Shown piece after piece: positions 23,780-32,148 of a stretch of 64,000 nucleotides of DNA (its first letter is position 1; each line of letters begins with the position of its first letter). A program made the position numbers and the translations under genes. The stretch spans positions 2,139,001 to 2,203,000 of the forward strand of contig NZ_JACHLY010000001.1 of the NCBI RefSeq assembly GCF_014204715.1. Reading direction: 5' to 3'. The notes beneath the pieces were generated by a model. It had not been told where the DNA came from. It saw only the letters and a list, made by a program, of their open reading frames with translations, and searched no databases. The stretch is from Streptomonospora salina (GTDB lineage Bacteria > Actinomycetota > Actinomycetes > Streptosporangiales > Streptosporangiaceae).

Positions 23780-24501
23780 TGGCCTCCCCCGCCACCGGCC
23801 GCCCCGACCGCAGGGCCGTACTGACGCGGCGCATCCGGCTGCTCGTGGCCGCCACCATCGCCTACAACGTCGTCGAGGCCGTCGTCGCCATCACCGCCGG
23901 CACCCTCGCCTCCTCCACGGCGCTGATCGGCTTCGGCCTGGACTCGGTCATCGAGGTCTCCTCGGCCGCCGCGGTGGCCTGGCAGTTCTCCGCCCGCGAC
24001 GCCGCCGTGCGCCAGGACCGCGAACGCCGCGCGCTGCGGATCATCGCCGTATCGTTCTTCGCGCTCGCCGCCTACGTCTCCGTCGACGCGGTGCGGTCCC
24101 TGCTCGGCGCCGGCGAAGCCGACCCCTCGATTCCGGGCATCGTGCTCGCGGCCCTGTCGGTCCTCATCATGCCGTTCCTGTCGCTGACCCAGCGCCGCAC
24201 GGGCCGCGAACTCTCCTCGGCTTCGGCGGTAGCCGACTCCAAGCAGACCCTGCTGTGCACCTACCTCTCCGCGGCCCTGCTCGCCGGACTGCTCGCCAAC
24301 GCCCTGCTCGGCTGGGCCTGGGCGGACCCGCTGGTCGCCCTGCTCATCGCCGCGGTCGCCGTCAAGGAAGGCCGCGAGGCCTGGAAGGGCGACGCCTGCT
24401 GCGCCCCGGGCGGTATCGCCGCCGCCGTCGGCGCCGACCCGGACACCGACGGGGACACCTGCGGCTGCGGCCCCGGCTGCTCCTGCTGCGGCGGAGACTG
24501 A
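23779..24501 (+). CDS. Cation transporter (CDF-like) with Cys-rich C-terminus
   Basis: A 240-residue membrane protein with six hydrophobic segments. Segments IAYNVVEAVVAI, ALIGFGLDSVIEVSSAAAVAW and SSASAVADSKQTLLCTYLSA carry the acidic residues (FGLDS; ADSKQT) of cation diffusion facilitators. In place of the usual cytosolic domain, the last 45 residues form a Cys-rich tail (DACCAPGG; CGCGPGCSCCGGD) with about ten cysteines, probably binding soft metal. It is translationally coupled to the ArsR gene. Export of Cd, Zn or similar is inferred. Confidence 0.85.
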   Translation: MASPATGRPDRRAVLTRRIRLLVAATIAYNVVEAVVAITAGTLASSTALIGFGLDSVIEVSSAAAVAWQFSARDAAVRQDRERRALRIIAVSFFALAAYVSVDAVRSLLGAGEADPSIPGIVLAALSVLIMPFLSLTQRRTGRELSSASAVADSKQTLLCTYLSAALLAGLLANALLGWAWADPLVALLIAAVAVKEGREAWKGDACCAPGGIAAAVGADPDTDGDTCGCGPGCSCCGGD

Positions 24502-24519
24502 TCCCGCCCAGCCCTCCGA

Positions 24520-24551
24520 CCGGGCCCCGCCGAGCTCCCGGCGGGGCCCGG
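24520..24551 (+). terminator. Stem-loop terminator after the CDF gene
   Basis: CCGGGCCCCGCC (24520-24531) and GGCGGGGCCCGG (24540-24551) give a perfect 12-bp stem with an 8-nt loop, 18 bp past the stop. Confidence 0.65.
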
Positions 24552-24676
24552 GGCCGGTAGCGGGGCCGGGAACCGGCTCACCGGTTGTCGAGCCTGCTGG
24601 ACAGCCTCCGTGTGCCGGACTGCGGCAGAATCGGAGGCGTCCGGCCGCACCGCGCCGGCGTTCAGAAGGACGGAGT

Positions 24677-25945
24677 ATGAGCATGGAGCGGTTGCTCGGC
24701 AGCGGGCGGGCCTCGGTCTACCTGCTGGCGGCCTTCCCGACCGGGATGGCGGCGCTGGTGGCGCTGCCGCTGCTGGTAGTGGCCACCGTCCTCGTCCCGC
24801 TGGGCGCCGGAGCCTTTGTGCTGCTTCCCCTGCTGACCGCGGCGCACCGGTGGGGGGACTGGGAACGCCGCCAGGCGCTGAAGAGGATCGGCGGCCCTAT
24901 CCCGCCCCCGGTCCGGCGGCCTCCTGCGCGGCTGCGCGAGCTGGTCGGCGATCCGGCGACGCAGCGCGCGCTGCGCGGCCTGCTCGTCCACGCCCTACTG
25001 GGACCTGTCGCCGGGATCATCGGCGTGATAGCGCTGGCGGGAACCCCCGCCGCGCTCGTGGAAGCGGCTCTGTGGTGGGCTTTCCCGACCCCGCCGGTGC
25101 TCCTCGTCGGGATCGAGGTCGGCGGATGGGCTGCCGCGATCGCCGGCGGCCTGGCCGAGGCCGCCGTATACGCGGCGCTGTTCCTGTGGGGCGCCCCCGT
25201 CCTCGCCACCGGCTACGCCCGGCTGCTGGACCGGGCGCTGTCGCCCTCGGACTCCGAGATCGAGGCCGCGCACCTCACCGAACGCGTCGAAGAGCTGTCC
25301 CACACCCGCGCCGAAGCGCTGAAGGCCCACGGGGACGAACTGCGCCGCATCGAACGCGACCTGCACGACGGCACCCAGGCGCGGCTGGTCGACCTGGCCA
25401 TGCGCGCGGGCGTCGCCGAGCAGCTGCTGGCCAGCGACCCCGATCGGGCGGCCGAACTGCTCGGCCAGGTCCGCGGCCGCGCCGAAGAGACGATGACGGA
25501 GCTGCGCGACGTCATCCGCACCGTGTACCCGCCCGTCCTCGCCGACCGGGGCCTCGACGGCGCCGTATGGGCGCTGGGGGCACGCTCCGGCGTACCCGCG
25601 CACGTCGACATCGGCGAACTGGGCGAGGTGCCCGCCTCGGTGCAGGCCGCCGCCTACTTCACCGTCGCCGAGGCGCTGACCAACGCCGCCAAGCACGCGC
25701 AGGCGTCCTCGGTCACGGTACGCGTCGACCGCACCGGCCCCATGCTGCTGGTGGAGGTCTCCGACGACGGCGCCGGCGGCGCGGAGGCCGCCGGCGCCGC
25801 ACCGGGATCCGCTCCGGCTCCCGCCGGGGGAACCGGTCTCAGCGGTATCCGCCGCCGTGTGGCCGCGCTGGACGGAACGATGTCGGTGACCAGCCCTGCG
25901 GGCGGCCCGACCCTCATCGCTGTGGAGCTGCCGTGCGAGTCGTGA
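24677..25945 (+). CDS. NarL-type sensor histidine kinase
   Basis: A 422-residue kinase. There are about four membrane segments in residues 13-180, with no large extracellular domain. The HisKA_3 dimerisation helix has RRIERDLHDGTQARL, with the phospho-accepting His230. The HATPase_c domain has an N-box VAEALTNAAKHAQ, a D-box SDDGAGG and a glycine box GGTGLSGIRRRV. The ATG at 24677 has AAGGA six bases ahead. The response-regulator gene starts inside its 3' end, so the two form one operon. The stimulus is unknown and probably membrane-derived. Confidence 0.9.
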   Translation: MSMERLLGSGRASVYLLAAFPTGMAALVALPLLVVATVLVPLGAGAFVLLPLLTAAHRWGDWERRQALKRIGGPIPPPVRRPPARLRELVGDPATQRALRGLLVHALLGPVAGIIGVIALAGTPAALVEAALWWAFPTPPVLLVGIEVGGWAAAIAGGLAEAAVYAALFLWGAPVLATGYARLLDRALSPSDSEIEAAHLTERVEELSHTRAEALKAHGDELRRIERDLHDGTQARLVDLAMRAGVAEQLLASDPDRAAELLGQVRGRAEETMTELRDVIRTVYPPVLADRGLDGAVWALGARSGVPAHVDIGELGEVPASVQAAAYFTVAEALTNAAKHAQASSVTVRVDRTGPMLLVEVSDDGAGGAEAAGAAPGSAPAPAGGTGLSGIRRRVAALDGTMSVTSPAGGPTLIAVELPCES

Positions 25946-26571
25946 TCGTCGAGGACAACACCATCCTCGCCGAAGGAGTGAAACTCCTGCTGGAAACCGG
26001 GGGCCACCAGGTCGCGGCGCTCCTCGGCGACGCCGAAGGGCTGCTCGGCGCCGTCGACGAGCACGCGCCCGACGTGGTGATCGCCGACGTGCGCCTGCCG
26101 CCCGCGTACCGGGAGGAAGGGCTGCGCGCGGCGATCGACGCGCGCCGCGCACGCCCCGGGCTGCCGGTGCTCGTGTTCTCCCAGTACGTCGAGGAGGTCT
26201 ACGCCTCCGAGCTGTTCGCCGACGGGGCGCGCGGCGTGGGCTACCTGCTCAAGGACCGGGTGGCGCGGGTGGAGGAGTTCCTGGACGCGCTGACCCGGGT
26301 CGCGGCGGGCGGGACGGCGATGGACCCCGAGGTGGTCGGACAACTGCTGACCCGCCGGGAGCGCCCGCTGTCCCGGCTCACCCCGCGTGAGCGGGACGTG
26401 CTGGCGCTGATGGCCGAAGGCCGCGACAACACCGAGATCGCCGAGCGGCTCACGGTGACCGAAGGGGCGGTGCACAAGCACATCGGCCGGATCTTCACCA
26501 AGCTCGACCTCGCCGAAGGCGACACCGGCCACCGCCGGGTGCGGGCGGTACTGGCCTACCTCGGCACCTGA
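25933..26571 (+). CDS. LuxR/NarL-type response regulator
   Basis: A 212-residue partner of the kinase. The receiver domain (VRVVIVEDNTILAEG; acceptor Asp52 in VIADVRLPP; conserved Lys in LLKDRV) is followed by a LuxR HTH (LTPRERDVLALMAEGRDNTEIAERL; VHKHIGRIFTKLDL). The GTG start lies 13 bp inside the kinase gene. It is an ordinary family member with no missing residues. The regulon is not evident from the neighbours. Confidence 0.92.
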   Translation: MRVVIVEDNTILAEGVKLLLETGGHQVAALLGDAEGLLGAVDEHAPDVVIADVRLPPAYREEGLRAAIDARRARPGLPVLVFSQYVEEVYASELFADGARGVGYLLKDRVARVEEFLDALTRVAAGGTAMDPEVVGQLLTRRERPLSRLTPRERDVLALMAEGRDNTEIAERLTVTEGAVHKHIGRIFTKLDLAEGDTGHRRVRAVLAYLGT

Positions 26572-26656
26572 CCACGGGCCCGGCCGCCCTGCGCCGATCG
26601 CCGATCGTGCACAGGCCGCCGGGCTCGGCGCCGCAGCCGGCCGCGCACCTCACTCT

Positions 26657-27191
26657 TCACCCCTCACCCCTCGCGCCTCGTCCTTCGCGCCGCTCCGCGG
26701 CCGCCACCAGGCGGCGAGCCGGCGGCTCCACGCTCAGCCAGGCGACGACGGCGACCGTCGCCGCCGCGGCGGGCAGCAGCCACGCCGGACCTCCGGGCCA
26801 CGGCCTGCCGAGGTAACCGATGCCCACCAGAGCCGGCGGGACCGCCACCGCGGCGGTTCCCGCCGCGACTGGAACACGAAGCCGCCCCGCACACGCCGGA
26901 ACCGGATGAGTGCCGGCTCCTTCAACGCCCCGATGTCGGTTCCGCCGATCTCCACGGTTCCCGACGTCGGGCGATCCAGCCCGCAGGCGCAGTTGAGCAT
27001 GGTCGACTTCCCCGGACCCGAAGGGCCCATGACCGCGAGGAACGCGCCCCGCGGCACGCGCAGGGACGCCCCGGACAGCGCGTCCACGGGCCCCTGCCGC
27101 CGGCGAAGCTGCGGTGCACGCCGTCGAGGACGAGGGCGTCGCCGGCGGCGGCTTTCCGGTCCGGGGCCGGATCGGGGGCCGCGCCGGTCAC
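26657..27191 (-). pseudogene. ABC transporter ATPase remnant fused by deletion to a membrane-protein tail
   Basis: The N-terminus (GTG 27189-27191) reads as an ABC ATPase start (ALVLDGVHRSFAGGRG). A frameshift near 27100 moves the reading to VDALSGASLRVPRGAFLAVMG, the Walker A GPSGPGKST and on to the Q-loop FVFQ at about 26880. There it stops resembling an ATPase: signature, Walker B and H-loop are absent. In another frame the DNA continues as AAGTAAVAVPPALVGIGYLG and a final membrane helix. A large deletion joining an ATPase to a permease 3' end explains this. It is coupled to the small membrane protein gene upstream. Confidence 0.75.
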
Positions 27192-27466
27192 CGGAGCGTC
27201 GTGCGGTAGTGCACGATCGCGGCGGCCAGAAAGGCCAGAGCGGCGGCGCCGAAGGCGGCGTCGACCAGCACGTGCGTCGCCACCAGTGAGCCGACGGCGT
27301 TCGCCGCCAGGCAGAGGGCGAACAGGGTCCACAGGGCGACCTGCGCCATCCGGGCGGGGTTCGCGGGGCTCCGCTGCCGCCCGGACGCGGCGGCGGAACC
27401 GGTGCCGGGGCCGTATGCGGCGTCAGGGGTGGAATCGGGGTGGATGCGGTACGGATCATCGGACAC
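27188..27466 (-). CDS. Small two-TM membrane protein
   Basis: A 92-residue protein with a polar N-terminus (SDDPYRIHPDSTPDAAYG) and two hydrophobic helices (VALWTLFALCLAANAVGSLV; AAFGAAALAFLAAAIVHY). The GTG at 27464-27466 has an AGGAG site. Its stop overlaps the start of the broken ABC ATPase gene, so it was once the first gene of an export operon. No known family is recognised. It may now be a functionless survivor. Confidence 0.6.
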   Translation of the reverse strand: MSDDPYRIHPDSTPDAAYGPGTGSAAASGRQRSPANPARMAQVALWTLFALCLAANAVGSLVATHVLVDAAFGAAALAFLAAAIVHYRTTLR

Positions 27467-27809
27467 GGGATGCTCCTGGGGCACGTCGGACGGATCGCGG
27501 CGCTGGGCCGCCGGCACGGCGACCGAACCGCGCGGACGCCGCGGCGGCGGCACGAAGAACGCTACGGAGCCGGCGCCGCCGCGCTCGATCCCCTCCGCAC
27601 GCCGAGCCGGTGTCCAGCTGGCTGTACACCGGCGGCGCGGCGAGCGGGTCCGTTCCGGATCCGGGCAGGGGTCGCCGGCGGGCAGCGCGTACCGGGAGGG
27701 TCCGTTCCGCCGCCGCCACCGTGCCCGCCGAACCCTTCAGCGGGGCTTTCCAACCGTGGGGACCGCGGAGACCGCGGAAGCCCGCGCCCCCGGGATGGCG
27801 CGGCGCCCC
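27467..27809. other. Intergenic stretch without a recognisable gene
   Basis: These 343 bp separate the ArsR gene's 3' end from the small membrane protein. Frames on both strands are open only because of high GC and give Arg/Pro/Ala-rich peptides. Nothing with family character was seen; a promoter for the downstream gene is expected near 27480-27560. Confidence 0.45.
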
Positions 27810-28226
27810 TCAGCGGACGGTCGCGGTGTCCTCGGCGTCTTCGGCGTCCTCGTCGGCGGCGCGGTCCGCGGCGTCGGAACCGCCGCCGCCCAGGCGGAGG
27901 TGTTCGACGTGGTACAGGGCGTGGTCCAGCAGGGCGGCGACGTGGTCGTCGTGCAGGGCGTAGACCACCGAGCGGCCCTCGCGCGTCCCCACGACCAGAC
28001 CGAGGTTGCGCAGCAGGCGCAGCTGATGGGAGCAGGCCGACTGCTCCATACCGACCTCGGCGGCCAGGGCGGTGGCCGGAAGCGGGCCTTCGCGCAGGCG
28101 GGCGAGGATCAGCAGCCGCGACGGGGTCGCCAGCGCCTGGAGTGTGGTGGCCACCTGGTCGGCCTCGGCCGCCTCCAACCGGGTGCGGAGGGCGTCCTCG
28201 GCGGGGGTGGTGACTCGGTGACCCAT
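27810..28226 (-). CDS. ArsR/SmtB-family metal sensor, regulator of the P1B ATPase
   Basis: A 138-residue ArsR regulator: LQALATPSRLLILARLREGPLPATALA, the recognition helix MEQSACSHQLRLLRNLGLV, then the wing GTREGRSVVYALHDDHVAALLDHALYHVEHL. His/Asp residues in that last helix (DDHVAALLDHALYHVEH) form the alpha5-type metal site of CzrA/NmtR/KmtR sensors for Zn, Ni or Co. An acidic tail follows. It is divergent from the ATPase gene, with the 24-bp dyad 28251-28274 between them. Confidence 0.88.
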   Translation of the reverse strand: MGHRVTTPAEDALRTRLEAAEADQVATTLQALATPSRLLILARLREGPLPATALAAEVGMEQSACSHQLRLLRNLGLVVGTREGRSVVYALHDDHVAALLDHALYHVEHLRLGGGGSDAADRAADEDAEDAEDTATVR

Positions 28227-28250
28227 GCGGACAGTCTACCCACAGGACGA

Positions 28251-28274
28251 ATGAACACTTGAATTGATGTTCAT
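28251..28274. promoter_or_regulatory. SmtB/ArsR-type operator
   Basis: ATGAACA-N10-TGTTCAT is a perfect 7+7 dyad in an AT-rich spacer between the divergent ArsR and ATPase genes. It matches the TGAACA/TGTTCA half-sites of SmtB/CzrA-type sensors. Confidence 0.7.
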
Positions 28275-28330
28275 GTGTTCCTGTAAGGTGGAGATCGCCG
28301 GTCGCCGCCGCTCGCTGGAAGGAACCCGAC

Positions 28331-30289
28331 GTGACCGCTGTGCTCTCCCCGCCGGTATCCGACACCGGCCGGGCTTCCGGTCGGATCGCCCGCATGCTCG
28401 CGCTGCCCGAGGTGCGCTGGGCCGCCGCCGCGCTCGTCCTGTTCGCCGCGGCGCTGCCGCTGGAGCTGCTGGAGGCGCCCGCCTGGCTCTGGGGGCCGCT
28501 GTACGCGCTCACCTACGTCGCCGGCGGCTGGGAGCCCGCGCTGGAAGGGCTGCGCGCACTGCGCGAGAAACGCCTGGACGTCGACCTGCTCATGGTCGCC
28601 GCCGCACTGGGCGCCGCCGGGATCGGGCAGGTGTTGGACGGGGCGCTGCTCATCGTCATCTTCGCGACCTCGGGCGCGCTGGAGGCCGTAGCCACCGCCC
28701 GCACCGCCGACTCCGTGCGCGGCCTGCTCGACCTCACCCCCCACCGGGCCAGCCGGGTCGCCGCAGACGGCTCCGAGGAGACCGTTCCGGCGGCCGACCT
28801 GCGGCCCGGCGACATGATCGTGGTGCGTCCGGGCGAGCGCGTAGGCGGCGACGGCCACGTGGTCGAGGGCGCCGGGGAGGTCGACCAGGCCTCCATCACC
28901 GGCGAGCCGCTGCCCAAGGCCAAGCAGGCCGGCGACGACGTCTTCGCCGGCACCGTCAACGGCACCGGGGTGCTGCGTGTGGCCGTCGAGCGCGACCCCG
29001 GCGACTCGGTGATCGCGCGCATCGTGGCCATGGTGGAGGAGGCCGCCCGCACCAAGGCCGGCACGCAGCTGTTCATCGAGAAGGTCGAACAGCGCTACTC
29101 GGTGGGCATGGTCGCCGCCACGCTCACCCTGTTCGCCGTCCCGCTGCTGTGGGGCGCCGCGCTGGAGCCCACGCTGCTGCGGGCCATGACCTTCATGATC
29201 GTCGCGTCGCCGTGCGCGCTGGTGCTGGCGACCATGCCGCCGATGCTCGCGGCGATCGCCAACTCCGGCCGCCACGGAGTACTGATCAAGTCCGCCCGCG
29301 CCCTGGAGCGGCTGGCCCGGTGCGACCGGGTCGCGCTCGACAAGACCGGGACCCTGACCGAGGGCGCGCCACGCCTGGCCGACGTCCGTCCACTGCCGGG
29401 CTCCGGGCTGCGGGACGACGATCTCCTCGCCGTGGCGGCCGCCGCCGAGCACGCCAGTGAGCACCCCTTGGCCTCGGCTGTCGTCGACGCCGCCCGCGCC
29501 CGCGGTCTCGCGCTCCCGCCCGCCGCCGACTTCACCTCGGCGCCCGGGCTGGGCGTGGCCGCCACGGTCGACGGCCGCCGCGTCGAGGCGGGATCGCCCG
29601 CGCGCCTGCTCGGCGACGATCCGGACGCGGCGGAGGCCGCGGCCGAGGCCGAGCGGCTGGAGGAACGGGGCCGTACCGCCGTACTGGTGGTGGTCGACGG
29701 CGCCCCGGCGGGCGTTCTGGGGATCGCCGACCGGCTGCGCCCCGAAGCCGCCGCGGCCGTCGCCCGGCTCGGTGCGCTGACCGGCGCGCCGCCGATACTG
29801 CTCACCGGCGACAACCCGCGCGCGGCCGAGCACACGGCGGCCGAGGCCGGCATCACCGACGTCCGAGCCGGGCTCCTCCCCGAGGACAAGGTCGCCGCAG
29901 TCCGAGCGGCCGAGGAGAACGGGCACCGGGTGCTGATGGTGGGCGACGGCGTGAACGACGCCCCGGCGCTGGCCGCGGCCACCTCCGGCACGGCCATGGG
30001 CGGCGCCGGTTCCGATCTCGCGCTGGAGAGCGCCGACACCGTCGTGGTCCGCGACGACCTGGGCGCCGTTCCCGCCGCCGTGCTCCTGGCGCGCCGCGCC
30101 CGCACGCTCGTCGTGCAGAACCTGGTGATCGCGTCGGTGTTCATCGCCGGGCTGGTGGCCTGGGACCTGTTCGGCACGCTGCCGCTGCCGCTGGCCGTCG
30201 CCGGCCACGAGGGCTCGACGGTCCTGGTCGCCCTCAACGGCCTGCGCCTGCTGAGCGGTCGGGCCTGGCGCCGCGCGGCACGCGCCTGA
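28331..30289 (+). CDS. P1B-4-type metal-transporting ATPase (CtpD/CoaT-like)
   Basis: A 652-residue heavy-metal P-type ATPase. It lacks N-terminal metal-binding domains. The metal-site motifs are SPC at about residues 293-295 (VASPCALVLATMPP) and HEGST at about 626-630, the pair that defines subgroup P1B-4 (Co2+, Fe2+, Ni2+ export). Catalytic motifs are intact: TGEPL in the actuator domain, phosphorylated D337 in DKTGTL, the HP motif SEHPLASAV, and GDGVNDAPAL. The GTG start has GGAAGGA upstream. Repression by the divergent ArsR protein is expected. Confidence 0.92.
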   Translation: MTAVLSPPVSDTGRASGRIARMLALPEVRWAAAALVLFAAALPLELLEAPAWLWGPLYALTYVAGGWEPALEGLRALREKRLDVDLLMVAAALGAAGIGQVLDGALLIVIFATSGALEAVATARTADSVRGLLDLTPHRASRVAADGSEETVPAADLRPGDMIVVRPGERVGGDGHVVEGAGEVDQASITGEPLPKAKQAGDDVFAGTVNGTGVLRVAVERDPGDSVIARIVAMVEEAARTKAGTQLFIEKVEQRYSVGMVAATLTLFAVPLLWGAALEPTLLRAMTFMIVASPCALVLATMPPMLAAIANSGRHGVLIKSARALERLARCDRVALDKTGTLTEGAPRLADVRPLPGSGLRDDDLLAVAAAAEHASEHPLASAVVDAARARGLALPPAADFTSAPGLGVAATVDGRRVEAGSPARLLGDDPDAAEAAAEAERLEERGRTAVLVVVDGAPAGVLGIADRLRPEAAAAVARLGALTGAPPILLTGDNPRAAEHTAAEAGITDVRAGLLPEDKVAAVRAAEENGHRVLMVGDGVNDAPALAAATSGTAMGGAGSDLALESADTVVVRDDLGAVPAAVLLARRARTLVVQNLVIASVFIAGLVAWDLFGTLPLPLAVAGHEGSTVLVALNGLRLLSGRAWRRAARA

Positions 30290-30350
30290 CGCGCTCGGCG
30301 AGCCCCGTCGGGGTGGTTCCGGAGTCCCGCGGGGACGCCGCGGTCACCGT

Positions 30351-30373
30351 CCCCGGCCGCCGAACGGCCGGGG
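30351..30373. terminator. Stem-loop between converging genes
   Basis: CCCCGGCCG (30351-30359) pairs with CGGCCGGGG (30365-30373) over a 5-nt loop, between the ATPase stop and the converging K+ channel stop. It is likely bidirectional. Confidence 0.6.
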
Positions 30374-30388
30374 AGCTCGGCTCCAGGA

Positions 30389-31180
30389 TCAGCGGTCGGG
30401 GTCGGGATCACCGGCGGAGCGCTCGTGGGCCGGTTCGACCGCGGCCGTCCTGGCGGCCAGCTCGACGCGCAGCGAGCGGACCTCCTCCATCAGATCGGCC
30501 ATCTGCTTCTGGGTGGCCGCGGCGCTCTCCTGGCCCTCGTTGAATTTTTCGACGAACCACGAGGCCAGCGTCGCGGTCACCACACCCAGTAGGGCGATAC
30601 CGGCGGTGAACAGCACCCCGGCGACCAGCCGGCCCTCCGCCGTTACCGGGTACAAGTCGCCGTATCCGACCGTCGTCACCGTCGTGGCCGCCCACCACAG
30701 GGCGTCGGGGAACGCATGGATGACGGCGCCGGGCTCCCCTCGTTCGGCGTCGAGCACGGCCACCGCCGCACAGAACACGATCAGCACGGCCGCTGCCACC
30801 GAGTACCGGGACACGCTCGCGCGCATCGTCATCGTGGCCCGCTTGTTGAGCAGCCCCAGCACCACGATCACCTGCACGAGCCGCAGGGTGCGCAGCGCCG
30901 GAATCAGCAGTACCAGCAGGTCGAACCAGTTGCGGCGGACGAAGGACCAGCGGTAGGGCGCCAACCACAGCCGGACCACGTAATCGAGGCAGAACAGCGC
31001 CCACACCACGACCAGCGCGGCCGAACACACGCTCTCCCACACGGCGGGCAGGTCGGAATCGATGATCGGCCAGGAGTAGGCCGCCAGGAAGACGGCGGCG
31101 GCCGCCACCATGGGCATGACCGTCCGGTTTCGCCACTCTTGGAGGCGCGCATCGTTGCGGCGAATCTTCGCCTCGGTCAT
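30389..31180 (-). CDS. Voltage-gated-type potassium channel
   Basis: A 263-residue six-TM ion channel. S1-S4 form a voltage-sensor-like domain with an arginine-bearing S4 (LIPALRTLRLVQVIVVLGLLNKR, residues about 92-114). A pore helix follows, then the K+ selectivity filter TTVGYGD (169-175), then S6. The C-terminal 50 residues (EKFNEGQESAAATQKQMADL; VRSLRVELAARTAA) form a coiled coil probably used for tetramer assembly. It has no cyclic-nucleotide or RCK domain. It is a stand-alone gene. Confidence 0.92.
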   Translation of the reverse strand: MTEAKIRRNDARLQEWRNRTVMPMVAAAAVFLAAYSWPIIDSDLPAVWESVCSAALVVVWALFCLDYVVRLWLAPYRWSFVRRNWFDLLVLLIPALRTLRLVQVIVVLGLLNKRATMTMRASVSRYSVAAAVLIVFCAAVAVLDAERGEPGAVIHAFPDALWWAATTVTTVGYGDLYPVTAEGRLVAGVLFTAGIALLGVVTATLASWFVEKFNEGQESAAATQKQMADLMEEVRSLRVELAARTAAVEPAHERSAGDPDPDR

Positions 31181-31308
31181 CTCTCGCCCTCCTGCCGCGT
31201 ACCGACACGGCGGCGGGGCCCGCCCCGCCGCGCCGCGACCGTCGCCCGATCGCCGGCGATAACGCTAGCAAGGGCGGTGCCGGCGGCCGGCCGGGCGGGC
31301 CCCGTACG

Positions 31309-32148
31309 CTACTTCACCGACCCCGCCGACAGTCCCGACACCAGGTGGCGCTGGACCAGCATGAACGCGACGATCACCGGCAGCGAGATCGTCAGCGACG
31401 CCGCCAGCAACTCGTTCCACAGCGTGTCGACCTGGCTCGTGTAGAGCTTGAGACCGATGGAGAGGGTGCGTGTCTCGGTGTCGGTCAGCACCGACGCGAA
31501 CAGCACCTCGCCCCAGGCGGTGATGAAGGCGAACACGCCGACAGCGAGGATCCCGGGGCGGGCCACCGGCAGGATGACCCGCACCAGGGCGCCGATGCGG
31601 CTGGTTCCGTCGATCATCGCCGCTTCCTCCAGGCCTTGGGGGATGGCGCTGATGTAGCCCGACAGCATCCAGATCGAGAACGGCAGGGCGAAGGTCAGGT
31701 ACGTGATGATCAGCCCCGTGTAGGAGCCGGTCAGTTGGATCCCGAGGATCTCCTCGCCCTTGACGAACATCAGGAACAGCGGCAGCAGGAAGAGGATGCC
31801 CGGGAACATCTGCGTCGAGAGCACCGTCATGCTGAACACCCGCTTGCCGCGGAACCGCAGCCGCGCCAGCGGGTACGCCGCCAGGATCGAGATGATCAGC
31901 GCCAGCACCGTCGCCGTGATGGTCACGATCAGGCTGTTGGTCAGATAGCGGGCCAGCGGGATCGTCGACCACATGTCCACGTACGGCTGGAACGTGATGC
32001 GGTCGGGAACCCAGGTGAACAGTCCCCGGACGTTCTCCAGCGGCTTCACCGACGTCACCACCAGCACATACAGCGGCAGGACGGTGAAGACGGTGAGGAA
32101 CGTAAGGACGATCCGGCGGAACCAGCGGAAACCGGGTGTCTCAGTCAT
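31309..32148 (-). CDS. Carbohydrate ABC transporter permease, MalG type
   Basis: A 279-residue permease with six TM segments. The ABC-coupling EAA loop is GLEEAAMIDGTSRIGALVRVILPVA. It shows the MalG-type start FLTVFTVLPLYVLVVTSVKP and the C-terminal GLSAGSVK. The ATG at 32146-32148 overlaps the 3' end of the upstream permease gene by 8 bp. No ATPase gene is present, so a shared MsiK-like ATPase is presumably used, as in other actinomycete sugar importers. Confidence 0.93.
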   Translation of the reverse strand: MTETPGFRWFRRIVLTFLTVFTVLPLYVLVVTSVKPLENVRGLFTWVPDRITFQPYVDMWSTIPLARYLTNSLIVTITATVLALIISILAAYPLARLRFRGKRVFSMTVLSTQMFPGILFLLPLFLMFVKGEEILGIQLTGSYTGLIITYLTFALPFSIWMLSGYISAIPQGLEEAAMIDGTSRIGALVRVILPVARPGILAVGVFAFITAWGEVLFASVLTDTETRTLSIGLKLYTSQVDTLWNELLAASLTISLPVIVAFMLVQRHLVSGLSAGSVK

